64,000 nucleotides of DNA from JABDLO01 sp035327565 (GTDB lineage Bacteria > Bacteroidota > Bacteroidia > Chitinophagales > Saprospiraceae), in assembly GCA_035327565.1 (NCBI GenBank), contig DAOLDB010000007.1, forward strand, positions 1 through 64,000, given 5' to 3'. Below the pieces are notes generated by a model. The model was given only the letters and a program-made list of their open reading frames with translations, was not told the DNA's origin and did not search any database. The position numbers and the translations under genes are program-made. This document shows positions 52,438 through 61,224 of the stretch, in pieces; the first letter of the stretch is position 1, and every line of letters begins with the position of its first letter.

Positions 52438-53331
52438 ATGAATAATCATTCTGTGCGGATATTAACCTGCGGGCTGAAAGGACTAATTGCCCTACGTTCA
52501 CTTGATACTGAAAACCGGGAGAAAATCCATCATGTAGTTATAGACAAAGACGATCAAATCATTGAAGATTATGCTGATAAAACAGCACTTTGGTGCGAAA
52601 AATATAAAGTGCCCTGGAAATTTAACCAACAAAATGATAAAATAATTTGGTCAGCGAACCGGAGTCCATTCACTTGTACAATCTGTATGGGTTGGCGATA
52701 TTTATTGGCTGTTAATGGTCCTGTAATTGTTTTCCATGATTCTCTGCTTCCAAAATACCGGGGCTTTAATCCACTGGTCACAGCTTTGATTTGTGGCGAA
52801 AAAGAAACAGGAGTGACCGCTTTTTTGGCCTCAAAAAAGCCTGACATGGGTGACATAATTGCAACCCGAAAGATATCGGTTAATTATCCCATTAAAATCA
52901 AAGAGGCTATTGAAATAATGGGATATGAATATGGAGAACTGCTCAATGAATTCTTGAGTACCCGTTGGGAAAAATTGAGGTTTATTTCTCAAGATCATAG
53001 TAATGCCTCATATAGTTTATGGCGAGATGAAGAGGATTATCACATCCCATGGCACAAAGACAGCGATTATGTTGTTCGATTTATCCATGCTGTGGGATTT
53101 CCATACAAGGGTGCTTTCACCTATCTGAATCACCGGAAAATAAGAATACTGGATGCTCAAATCGTGAATGATGTAGACATTGCCAACCGCACTCCTGGCA
53201 AAGTTTTGTTTAAAAATGAAAATGAATATACTATCATTTGTGGAAAAGGCTTGATCTCAGTCAATGCCTTTTACAATGATGGAGATTACAAGCTGATTTC
53301 CATGGAAGGATTCAGACTCCGTTTCACCTAA
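52438..53331 (+). CDS. Sugar N-formyltransferase (probable dTDP-Fuc4N formyltransferase)
   Basis: A 297-residue formyltransferase of the Fmt/ArnA-N/VioF group. The substrate loop FHDSLLPKYRGFNPL and ETGVTAFLASKKPDMGDII carry the catalytic His100 and Asp139. The Asn that normally sits two residues before the His (N-x-H) is Val98 here, an unusual replacement. A C-terminal FMT-C-like domain starts near 200 (VRFIHAVGFPYKGAF). It uses N10-formyl-tetrahydrofolate. It sits 12 bp upstream of wecE, whose product dTDP-4-amino-4,6-dideoxygalactose is the obvious acceptor, giving dTDP-Fuc4NFo in place of the acetylated sugar of enterobacterial common antigen. Confidence 0.78.
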   Translation: MNNHSVRILTCGLKGLIALRSLDTENREKIHHVVIDKDDQIIEDYADKTALWCEKYKVPWKFNQQNDKIIWSANRSPFTCTICMGWRYLLAVNGPVIVFHDSLLPKYRGFNPLVTALICGEKETGVTAFLASKKPDMGDIIATRKISVNYPIKIKEAIEIMGYEYGELLNEFLSTRWEKLRFISQDHSNASYSLWRDEEDYHIPWHKDSDYVVRFIHAVGFPYKGAFTYLNHRKIRILDAQIVNDVDIANRTPGKVLFKNENEYTIICGKGLISVNAFYNDGDYKLISMEGFRLRFT

Positions 53332-53343
53332 AAAATTCTTTCT

Positions 53344-54486
53344 TTGATCATCCCATTCAACAAACCCTATCTAACCGGCAATGAAGTCGATTATATCCGG
53401 GATGCAGCTGCCAGGGGTAAACTTTCCGGTAACGGTCACTATACCCAGCTTTGCCAAAATTACTTTGAAAAAAAATATGGTTTTGGTAAGTGTCTACTAA
53501 CCACCTCATGTACTGATGCATTGGAGATGTGTGCTATGCTTTTGGACATTCAACCTGGGGATGAAATTATTATACCATCATATACTTTTGTGAGTACTGC
53601 ACTGGCATTTGACCGCGAAGGAGCGGTAATCCGGTTTGTTGATAGTCGTGCTGATCACCCGGGTATGAATGAAAGTGAGATCGAAAGTTTAATCAACCCA
53701 AGAACAAAAGCAATTCTGGTGGTACATTATGCTGGAGTTGCCTGTGATATGTTTAAAATTATGGATATTGCCCACAGACACAATTTATATATTATTGAAG
53801 ATGCCGCCCATGCTTTAGATGGATGGTTCACCAACGAGAAGGGAGTAAAAATGGCGCTGGGATCTATAGGACATTTAGCCGCTTTTTCATTTCACGAAAC
53901 AAAGAACATCCAGTGTGGCGAGGGGGGTATGCTGGTCGTCAATCATAAGGCGTTTTTTGAACGGGCAGAAGTGTTGTGGGAAAAGGGCACCGACAGAACT
54001 TCTTTTTTTCGCGGTGAAAGAAATTATTACACCTGGAGAGACAAAGGATCCAGCTTTCTACCTTCCGAAATATCTGCAGCTTTTCTTTGGGCACAAATAG
54101 AAAATCTCGACGACATTCAAAAAAGGCGTTTACAATTGTGGAACACTTATTATGAGATCCTGTCCACGGATGCGCATACCTCGACTTACACTTTGCCTAA
54201 GTCTGTGTCTTTTGCGCATAACAATGCCCATATTTTCTATTTGCTTTTAACAACACAGTCCTCTCGCGATGAAATCATCCAATATCTGAACTCCTTAGGA
54301 GTTTGGGTGGTCTTCCATTATATATGTTTGCACACCAGCCCATATTACCATCTCAAACACGATCATCGGGTACTCCCTCACGCTATGAGGTATATGGCGA
54401 CCTTAATAAGGCTTCCTTTGTACTATGAGCTAAAATTTTCTGATATTATCTTTATTTGCAAGCATATCAAGGCATGTCAAAAATAA
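53344..54486 (+). CDS. wecE: dTDP-4-amino-4,6-dideoxygalactose transaminase
   Basis: A 380-residue DegT-family PLP enzyme that closely follows WecE/RffA: IPFNKPYLTGNEVDYI at the N terminus, LTTSCTDALEMCAMLLDIQPGDEII, IPSYTFVSTALAF, EDAAHALDGW, and PLP Lys187 in FHETKNIQCGEGG. It aminates C4 of dTDP-4-keto-6-deoxyglucose, made by the RmlB encoded at 9981, with glutamate as donor. The TTG start is forced by the conserved N terminus. It overlaps the wecF-like gene by 13 bp. Confidence 0.93.
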   Translation: MIIPFNKPYLTGNEVDYIRDAAARGKLSGNGHYTQLCQNYFEKKYGFGKCLLTTSCTDALEMCAMLLDIQPGDEIIIPSYTFVSTALAFDREGAVIRFVDSRADHPGMNESEIESLINPRTKAILVVHYAGVACDMFKIMDIAHRHNLYIIEDAAHALDGWFTNEKGVKMALGSIGHLAAFSFHETKNIQCGEGGMLVVNHKAFFERAEVLWEKGTDRTSFFRGERNYYTWRDKGSSFLPSEISAAFLWAQIENLDDIQKRRLQLWNTYYEILSTDAHTSTYTLPKSVSFAHNNAHIFYLLLTTQSSRDEIIQYLNSLGVWVVFHYICLHTSPYYHLKHDHRVLPHAMRYMATLIRLPLYYELKFSDIIFICKHIKACQK

Positions 54487-55646
54487 TCATGCATTGGATG
54501 CCTGATGAAAAGTTTAGCAGGCACCTGATAGACAATTTCAATCAAACTCCAGGGAAACATCTGTTTCTGTTGTTTCCATTTATTAGTTCCTGTGATTATC
54601 TTTTTGTCTTTCCCGACCACACCACCGTGCTTCCATTTTACCCTGGTACGGACAGCATGGCGCGCACGATTACAGAATTCAAACCTTGTGCTATTGTATT
54701 GCATTCCATGAATCCCGGCTTTGCCCGTGAATTGATTAAAATAAAACCAACCATTCCTGTTTGTTTAATTCCCTGGGGATATGAATTGTATGAAAGAGCT
54801 GGGTTGGGCTATTCCTTATATGCGCCTAAAACCCTTAATTTTTTAAAACATAGAGATCCTTTATTTAAATTTAAAAGATGGTGTAAAAAGTACCGGATAT
54901 TTAGATCGGTTTATTATCAGCTCATTCAGCGCAATGAAGACATAGATTCAAAGATGTATGATTCTTTTCGGCTGGTTACTCATCTAGCCACCTGGATTCG
55001 GCCGGACTTTCTACTGTTTCAATCCCATTTTAATTCTAAAGTAATACATTTTGAATTTCCATTTATCAGAATTGATCAATATCTGTTTGGTGAAGATCAA
55101 GCAATTCTAAATCATGATGCCCGTCATGTTTTGTTGGGAAATTCCAACTCTGCCACATCCAATATGCTCGATGCCATTCCGATCATTGCTCCTTATATTG
55201 AAAAATCGCAAAAAGTATATGTAACACTGAGTTATGGTAAACAACCAGGCCATCGGAAAGAGGTAATATTGGCAGGCAAATCGAAATTGAATGGCCGCTT
55301 TATCCCTGTAGTTGATTTCCTTCCAGGTACAGAATTTATTGCGCTGTTGAAAGGCTGCATAGCCGGAGTATTTAATCATTACAGGCAACAGGCCATGGGT
55401 ACCATGATCGCTATGCTTTATCTGGGAAGCCGTATATATCTTTCAGAAAAAAATCCTATCCTTACTTTTTTAAAAGATTCCGGATTTTACATTTTCTCTT
55501 TGGAGCAAGATTTTAAAAATAACCTTTGGGCTCCTCTTTCCAGTACCGAAAGATTTCATAACCGAAGTCTTATACACAAAAAGTTCAACCGATTAGCTGT
55601 AAATAAACAATTAACCCATCTCATAAACACACTATGTAATCATTAA
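54474..55646 (+). CDS. wecF: TDP-Fuc4N(acyl) transferase, WecF-like (GT56)
   Basis: A 390-residue glycosyltransferase resembling WecF, the TDP-Fuc4NAc:lipid II transferase. Shared features are HWMPDEKFSRHLIDNFN at the start, IPWGYELYERAGLGY (compare WGADLYE in WecF), LLGNSNSATSNMLDAI, and FNHYRQQAMGTMIAMLYLGSRIYLSEKNPI near the C terminus. It presumably moves the 4-formamido or 4-acetamido fucose residue to a lipid-linked acceptor. ATG 54474 is chosen over the upstream TTG. The wecE-wecF order with an adjacent flippase gene copies the end of the enterobacterial common antigen cluster. Confidence 0.88.
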   Translation: MSKIIMHWMPDEKFSRHLIDNFNQTPGKHLFLLFPFISSCDYLFVFPDHTTVLPFYPGTDSMARTITEFKPCAIVLHSMNPGFARELIKIKPTIPVCLIPWGYELYERAGLGYSLYAPKTLNFLKHRDPLFKFKRWCKKYRIFRSVYYQLIQRNEDIDSKMYDSFRLVTHLATWIRPDFLLFQSHFNSKVIHFEFPFIRIDQYLFGEDQAILNHDARHVLLGNSNSATSNMLDAIPIIAPYIEKSQKVYVTLSYGKQPGHRKEVILAGKSKLNGRFIPVVDFLPGTEFIALLKGCIAGVFNHYRQQAMGTMIAMLYLGSRIYLSEKNPILTFLKDSGFYIFSLEQDFKNNLWAPLSSTERFHNRSLIHKKFNRLAVNKQLTHLINTLCNH

Positions 55647-56963
55647 ATGTCCATAGTAAAAAAAGCCTGGTCAGGAATACGTTGGACTTCTTTGAGTTCT
55701 GCGTTTGCATTCATCATTGCATTGATTAAAATCAGTTTTCTCACACGCTTGTTACATCCTTCAGATTTTGGCCTGATGGCATTGGCGACTTTTTTGCTTG
55801 GATTCTCTTCAATGTTCATAAATATGGGAATAGGTGCCGCTATTCTTCACAAAAATGAAATAAGCCGGGAAGAATATTCATCTTTGTTTTGGTTACATGT
55901 GATTTTCAGTATGATTTTAGTAACCATCCTTTCCGGTGCTGCCCCCTGGATTGCCATATTTTATAGAGAGGAAGAATTGACCCGACTAATTCCGATAATC
56001 TCTGTTCATTTGGTTTTTTCTGCTTTGGGGTATCAATTCAAAATCGTTGCACAGAAAAGACTGGAGTTCCGCTACATATCTCTTGTAGAGATCAGCGGCG
56101 CTTTTTTAGGTGCTATTTTGAGTATTATTCTTGCCTTCAAAGGTTGGGGAGTTTATGCTTTGGTTTGGGGAGCTATTATTCAGGCGGTTTTGGTAAATTC
56201 ATGCTATTTTTTTTCCGGTACTTTACGGAATGGTTTATTGTTGCACTTCCGGTTTCATGAGACAAAACCATTCTTACGGATTGGACTTTATCAAACCGGA
56301 GGTCAAATTGCCAATTTTTTTAATAAAGATCTGGATATTCTCCTGGTGGGAAAATGGTTTGGAAGTGAAGTGCTTGGTGGTTACAGCCTTGCTAAACAAT
56401 TGTGCGCCAAACCCATCCTGATAATAAACCCCATTCTCACTTTTGTAGCGTCACCTTTATTCTCTCAGATTCAGAATGAGGCACATCGACTGAAACAGGC
56501 ATTTTTACGTCTCGTTAATTGGACAGGTGCATTAAACTTCCCGGTATATTTAATCTTACTTTTATTTGCCCGGCCTGTGGTTGGATGGCTTTATGGAGAA
56601 AGTTATTTACACATAGTCATCTGGGTCCAAATATTGTCTGTTTATATGTTTTTGCGATCTTTAGCCAACCCATTAGGAAGCTTAACCATTGCTACTGGTA
56701 AAACATATCTGGAATGGTGGTGGAATTTTGGTTTATTATTTGTCTTTCCTGTCATTCTGTGGTTTGGTTCTTTCTGGGGTATCCATGGAATAGTAATCAG
56801 TTTGACTTTTTTTATGTTCGTATTGCTTTATTTGCATTGGAGATGGTTGATATTAAGAATGCTTCCCGCTGATCTATATGATCTGATCAGAGCAAGTTTT
56901 TATTATCCCTATCCCCGATTATTGAAAGAATTAAAGAATTTATATAGCATCAAAATTGAATAA
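55647..56963 (+). CDS. Wzx-like flippase (WzxC/PST type)
   Basis: A 438-residue membrane protein with about 12 hydrophobic helices and the polysaccharide-transporter pattern: AWSGIRWTSLSSAFAFII at the start, SFLTRLLHPSDFGLMALATF and EYSSLFWLHVIFSMIL, like WzxC and TuaB. It flips undecaprenyl-linked repeat units. The ATG follows the wecF stop at once. It is the last gene of the locus, 43 bp before a strong terminator. Confidence 0.92.
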   Translation: MSIVKKAWSGIRWTSLSSAFAFIIALIKISFLTRLLHPSDFGLMALATFLLGFSSMFINMGIGAAILHKNEISREEYSSLFWLHVIFSMILVTILSGAAPWIAIFYREEELTRLIPIISVHLVFSALGYQFKIVAQKRLEFRYISLVEISGAFLGAILSIILAFKGWGVYALVWGAIIQAVLVNSCYFFSGTLRNGLLLHFRFHETKPFLRIGLYQTGGQIANFFNKDLDILLVGKWFGSEVLGGYSLAKQLCAKPILIINPILTFVASPLFSQIQNEAHRLKQAFLRLVNWTGALNFPVYLILLLFARPVVGWLYGESYLHIVIWVQILSVYMFLRSLANPLGSLTIATGKTYLEWWWNFGLLFVFPVILWFGSFWGIHGIVISLTFFMFVLLYLHWRWLILRMLPADLYDLIRASFYYPYPRLLKELKNLYSIKIE

Positions 56964-57006
56964 TTGATATAATTGGTTTCTATTCAACATGAGTATTTCT
57001 TTGCTT

Positions 57007-57045
57007 CCAATAGGGAGTTCGGACAGTTTCCGAACTCCCTATTGG
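57007..57045 (+). terminator. Strong hairpin terminator at the end of the capsule locus
   Basis: A perfect 17-bp stem (57007-57023 with 57029-57045) around a 5-base loop, with a GC-rich centre (GGGAGTTCGGA) and followed by TTTAT. The stem is symmetric and could work on both strands. It lies 43 bases after the flippase stop and closes the roughly 50-kb co-directional run that began at 6818. Confidence 0.88.
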
Positions 57046-57259
57046 TTTATAGCAAAATTTGATGCGTTTAAAAAACTCTTAGCAAAATCATTGATTTCTC
57101 AGGGGTTTAATACCTGTTAAAATTGAATTTAAAATATATGGTCAGTATTATAATGCTGAAAATTAGGTTTTTATGCTTAATATCTAAAATTTTTTATTAT
57201 CTTTATCTCAAACCGATGAAAATTTCACATATGGATTATTAACCAAAACTTTTTTAATA

Positions 57260-57634
57260 ATGGCACGCAAAAACAATCTTCAATTTACGATGATTTTTTC
57301 ATGTCCGGCTCAACACATCTCTGAAGGGGATCGCATTTTCAGATCGCACGCAGCCTGGATGGAGCGCACCCATCATCGTTCAGGGGACAAAGCCTTACTG
57401 ATTTATGATTTGTCTAAAGCTCCTGAAATGGAAAATCCTATGGATCCTAACTCCGGCACAACGGGCAATACCCTGTTCATCATTTCTGAAGTATATGCCA
57501 GTTCTGCAGGACTGGAAGACCACTGGAAGCAAGCCGGTGAAAACTGGCAGGACTTTGGTGCTTTAAATGAATGGATGAAACACTGTAAGGTTACTCTGGT
57601 CAACGGGGCGCCTATTCAACATTCACTTTGGTAA
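57260..57634 (+). CDS. Hypothetical protein, possible dimeric alpha/beta-barrel
   Basis: A 124-residue soluble protein that I do not place in a named family. Visible features are a paired beta start (QFTMIFSCPA), a charged segment with adjacent histidines (MERTHHRSGDK), a Pro/Asn-rich loop (ENPMDPNSGTTGN), then FIISEVYASSAGLEDHWKQAG, resembling the helix after the second strand in ABM-type monooxygenases and related barrels. No catalytic residues can be assigned. It is a free-standing gene 215 bp after the capsule terminator, with a near-match promoter (TATCTTTA) upstream, and is probably unrelated to the capsule. Confidence 0.6.
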   Translation: MARKNNLQFTMIFSCPAQHISEGDRIFRSHAAWMERTHHRSGDKALLIYDLSKAPEMENPMDPNSGTTGNTLFIISEVYASSAGLEDHWKQAGENWQDFGALNEWMKHCKVTLVNGAPIQHSLW

Positions 57635-57682
57635 TCCCATACCCTGGATCTAACTCAATCTCTTTTCCTGAAACCGATACAT

Positions 57683-58498
57683 GTGCATCATTCCAGCATT
57701 GTCATTGAAACCAATCATGCCACTGCGATCTTATCGCTTATAGGTGGTCAAATAATCCATTGGGCTCCATCCGGCCACAAGCCTGTCCTTTGGTTGAGTG
57801 ATAAAGCCGCTTTTAACGAAGGAAAAGCCATTAGGGGGGGTGTTCCGGTTTGCTGGCCATGGTTTGGAACTAAAAATAATCTGCCCGCCCATGGTTTGGT
57901 AAGAACCCGCTTGTGGAAACATTCTGACACAATAGAACGGGGAGATGTGACTTGTGTAAAACTCCAATGTTTTTCTGATGCAAATACCTTGTCCATTTGG
58001 CCCTTTCCATTTTTTCTGGAAATCGAATACCACATTGGTAAAGATTTGCGGGTAGTTTTAAGTACTTATAATACAGGCCAGAATAATTTGTATATCACTG
58101 AAGCACTCCACACTTACTTCCTTGTAAGTCATATCAAGAATGTGGTCGTGAATGGATTTGAAGGTGTCGAATACCTGGATAAAACAAATGATTTCATTGC
58201 TGTAAAGCAGCAGGGAAATATTAAAATTACTGAAGAAACAGACCGGATATACCTTAGTCCTGGTCCTGCAACAATACTTGATAAGGGATGGAAAAGGAAA
58301 ATCCACATCAAAAATAGCGGAAATGAGCATACCGTAATATGGAATCCAGGCCCTGAAAAAAGCCAGGCCATGACAGATATATTACCCCGGGGTTATACGA
58401 AAATGCTTTGTCTTGAAGCCGCCAATACAAATGACATCGTGGTTCTCCCCGGCGAAAAACATACATTAACGCAGGAGATTGGTGTGATAACGGTATAA
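57683..58498 (+). CDS. Glucose-6-phosphate 1-epimerase-like (D-hexose-6-phosphate mutarotase)
   Basis: A 271-residue member of the aldose 1-epimerase superfamily, YeaD branch. The segment SDKAAFNEGKAIRGGVPVCWPWFG is the hallmark; HGLVRTRLW and ALHTYFLV supply the catalytic histidines, and the late Glu/Asp region is LCLEAAN. It interconverts alpha and beta anomers of hexose 6-phosphates in the cytoplasm. The frame starts with GTG 57683; the ATG two bases earlier is in a different frame. It lies 48 bp after the hypothetical gene and may share its transcript. Confidence 0.9.
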   Translation: MHHSSIVIETNHATAILSLIGGQIIHWAPSGHKPVLWLSDKAAFNEGKAIRGGVPVCWPWFGTKNNLPAHGLVRTRLWKHSDTIERGDVTCVKLQCFSDANTLSIWPFPFFLEIEYHIGKDLRVVLSTYNTGQNNLYITEALHTYFLVSHIKNVVVNGFEGVEYLDKTNDFIAVKQQGNIKITEETDRIYLSPGPATILDKGWKRKIHIKNSGNEHTVIWNPGPEKSQAMTDILPRGYTKMLCLEAANTNDIVVLPGEKHTLTQEIGVITV

Positions 58499-58898
58499 AG
58501 TGTTTATTCTGTGCTGAACTGTAGGAAACTGTTTTATGCAAGTTTACTGCAACTAAATGGAAAGTACGGGAAACAAAATCCCGGGAATATTACATAGAAC
58601 TTCTCTGAAAACCGAAGATTATATCACTAAAAACCCAAATTAAATCTCCATGTCCAAAAAGAATCATGATTAAATCCGGATACTACCTTAATGAAATATT
58701 TTAGTTTACATTGATTATGAGTTAATTAAATGGTATTTTAGCTATATTTAAATTTAAGTATTGTATTTTTATTAATAATTTTTACTGAACGGAGTGTTAA
58801 TCCTTTCGATGAATTATGATATAGAAAAATACATGAAATTTATAATAGATCCATTTGAGCTTTAGAATGCTAAGTAAGGGTCCTACTATTATTAAAAA
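58499..58898. other. 400-bp intergenic region before the cyclase gene
   Basis: No coding frame. There is a weak 5-bp hairpin near 58567-58583 (CGGGA/TCCCG) that may end the mutarotase transcript. The 200 bases before the cyclase gene are very AT-rich but contain no exact TAnnTTTG element at useful spacing. Confidence 0.45.
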
Positions 58899-61130
58899 AT
58901 GAATAAAGAACTAAAAAGGTCAAATACCGCAATCATGTTTTCCGACATTGTCGGATATACGGCCTTGATGGGAGAAAATGAGGATTTGGCTTTTCAGTTG
59001 ATAAAGAAAAATACCAGGATACATCAGGAAATTATTGGAAATCACGGAGGTGCGCTAATCAAGGAATTGGGCGATGGTGTTTTATCTTCCTTTCCAAGTT
59101 CACAACAAGCCGTCAATGCTGCCTATGATCTGCAAATGCATTACTTAAGAACCAAAGAACTGAGTCTCAGGATCGGTATCCACTTTGGTGAGATCATCAT
59201 AGAGAATAATGATGTGTTCGGTGATTCGGTCAACATAGCGTCGAGGCTGCAAACACTCGGTACTCCCGGATCCATTCTATTTTCGAACACCATCGAAAAA
59301 AACCTGTCGGACGAAGACAGATTGAGGTGGACATCTCTTGGTACATTTTACCTCAAAAATGTAAAGGATCATGTTGAAGTGTTCGCTTTGGCCAATGAAG
59401 GGCTGAGCATTCCCACGCGGGGAGAGGTGCTCAAGTTATTGGAAAGCAGGTTGAAGAAATTTATGATCGTTGCGGTTGTTTTCTTGAGTTTGGTATTGGC
59501 TGGTTTCTGGGTGTATCACAATAATTACATCAAACAGTTTGAGGAGGGCAGGGAAAAATCAATTGCTGTATTACCTTTCAAGAATCTTAATTTGGATGAA
59601 GATGATGACTATTTTGCTGAGGGACTCACCATGGAAATTATTTCACATTTATCTAATATTTCAGATTTAAAAGTAATATCCAAAAGCAGTTCTGATGTGT
59701 ATAAAAACACCCTGGAGTCCAATGTAAATATTGCTAAAGGTTTGGGTGTAAACTATTTGGTAGAAAGTTCAATTCAACGAAAAGGGAATTTGTTGCGTAT
59801 TAGGATAGACTTAGTGGACGGTATTGGCAATAAAACCATTTGGGGAGAATCATTTGAAGCCAAAAAGGAGGATGTTTTTAAGCTACAGAATGATATATCA
59901 CTGAAAATCGCTGAGACACTTAAAGCCAAATTGAGCGCTTCTGAAAAGTACAAGTTAGGCAAAGAACCAACACAAAGCATCAGCGCCTATGAATTATACC
60001 TGAAAGGCAGAGATTACTACTTTAAATATGACCTTCAAAATAATCAAAAAGCCATTCATCAATTTCAAAAAGCGCTGGAAATAGACCCTGACTATGCTTT
60101 GGCCTGGGCGGGATTGGGTGACACATACAGTTTGAAACATTATTTGACCAAATTTGATCTAATCTGGTTGGATTCTGCCATGTATGCCAGTGAAAAAGCC
60201 ATTAAGCTGGACAGTAATTTGTCAGAAGGCTATAAGGCATTATCCACCGCATATAGCTATAAAGGTGAACACATCAAAAGCCTGGAGTTATTGGAAAAAG
60301 CACTGGAAAAAAATCCCAATAATGCCCAGGCTATCGGAAACTATGGTACTGTCAATTTTTCTTTGGGTAATTTGGAGGAAGCTTTGGTATGGCAGAAAAA
60401 ATCCGCAGGGCTTAACCCAAAACTTTATATACCTTTTTTGCACATAGGGTGGACCTATAGGCTTTTGGGAGAGTATGAAGAAGCGATTCGGTGGTTAAAT
60501 AAATCCCTTGAAAAATCGAAAGACAGAGAAACCTATGAACAGTTGGCTTTATCTTATCTGGCTAATAATAATTATGACTCCGCATTTGTACAAATCCCAA
60601 GGCTACTCCAATTGATTGATACCATTGATGTAAATTCCGTGGAAGAAAAAAAACTAAAATTTGAAGAAACTTCAAAAATAATTGAATCGGCTGGCATCAT
60701 TCATTTTTATGGGGAAGAGCGGAATCTGGCCAGGGATTATTTTGATCAATCGGTCCAATTACACCCCAGTATAGCCAATGATGCGTGGGCTTATTCCCCC
60801 ATATATCTTGGATATTTACTTAAACGGGAAAATAAAGACATCGATGCTGAAATTCTTTTGGAAGGAGCCATGCATCTCAACATGGGAGAGGTGAAAAAGC
60901 AAACCCAGGATGCAGAGCATTATTTTCATGTAGCCAGTATTTATGCCATACGCGGTGAAAAAAACGAATGTCTTCATTATCTGAATGAAGCTAGGAAAAG
61001 GAAATGGATCGATGTGTTCAAATTGTCACATAATCCAATTTATTCCCATTTCAAAACAATGCCGGAATTCAAAAGTTTGATCGATGAAATTAATAAAGAG
61101 ATCGTCTTGATGAGGCAAAAGATGACTTGA
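58899..61130 (+). CDS. Membrane adenylate cyclase with TolB/FlgO-like and TPR domains
   Basis: A 743-residue signalling protein. Class III cyclase domain at about 1-170: metal Asp16 (MFSDIVGYT) and Asp59 (KELGDG), adenine-specifying Lys55, and NDVFGDSVNIASRLQ with the transition-state Asn and Arg. Every residue needed for ATP cyclisation seems present. A transmembrane helix follows (about 188-208), then a TolB/FlgO-like domain (SIAVLPFKNLN ... YFAEGLTMEII) and at least six TPR-type repeats to the C terminus. The cyclase faces the cytoplasm and the TPR half is periplasmic. Proteins of this layout are frequent in Bacteroidota and are thought to couple envelope signals to cAMP; the ligand is unknown. 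It is a single-gene unit. Confidence 0.88.
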   Translation: MNKELKRSNTAIMFSDIVGYTALMGENEDLAFQLIKKNTRIHQEIIGNHGGALIKELGDGVLSSFPSSQQAVNAAYDLQMHYLRTKELSLRIGIHFGEIIIENNDVFGDSVNIASRLQTLGTPGSILFSNTIEKNLSDEDRLRWTSLGTFYLKNVKDHVEVFALANEGLSIPTRGEVLKLLESRLKKFMIVAVVFLSLVLAGFWVYHNNYIKQFEEGREKSIAVLPFKNLNLDEDDDYFAEGLTMEIISHLSNISDLKVISKSSSDVYKNTLESNVNIAKGLGVNYLVESSIQRKGNLLRIRIDLVDGIGNKTIWGESFEAKKEDVFKLQNDISLKIAETLKAKLSASEKYKLGKEPTQSISAYELYLKGRDYYFKYDLQNNQKAIHQFQKALEIDPDYALAWAGLGDTYSLKHYLTKFDLIWLDSAMYASEKAIKLDSNLSEGYKALSTAYSYKGEHIKSLELLEKALEKNPNNAQAIGNYGTVNFSLGNLEEALVWQKKSAGLNPKLYIPFLHIGWTYRLLGEYEEAIRWLNKSLEKSKDRETYEQLALSYLANNNYDSAFVQIPRLLQLIDTIDVNSVEEKKLKFEETSKIIESAGIIHFYGEERNLARDYFDQSVQLHPSIANDAWAYSPIYLGYLLKRENKDIDAEILLEGAMHLNMGEVKKQTQDAEHYFHVASIYAIRGEKNECLHYLNEARKRKWIDVFKLSHNPIYSHFKTMPEFKSLIDEINKEIVLMRQKMT

Positions 61131-61224
61131 TTCATGAGTGACGACATTGATCTTTTTTACAAAAATGTGTCTAGCTAATTTTCAAATACATTCATCTGCC
61201 ATAAAACGACAGAATATCGATTTA

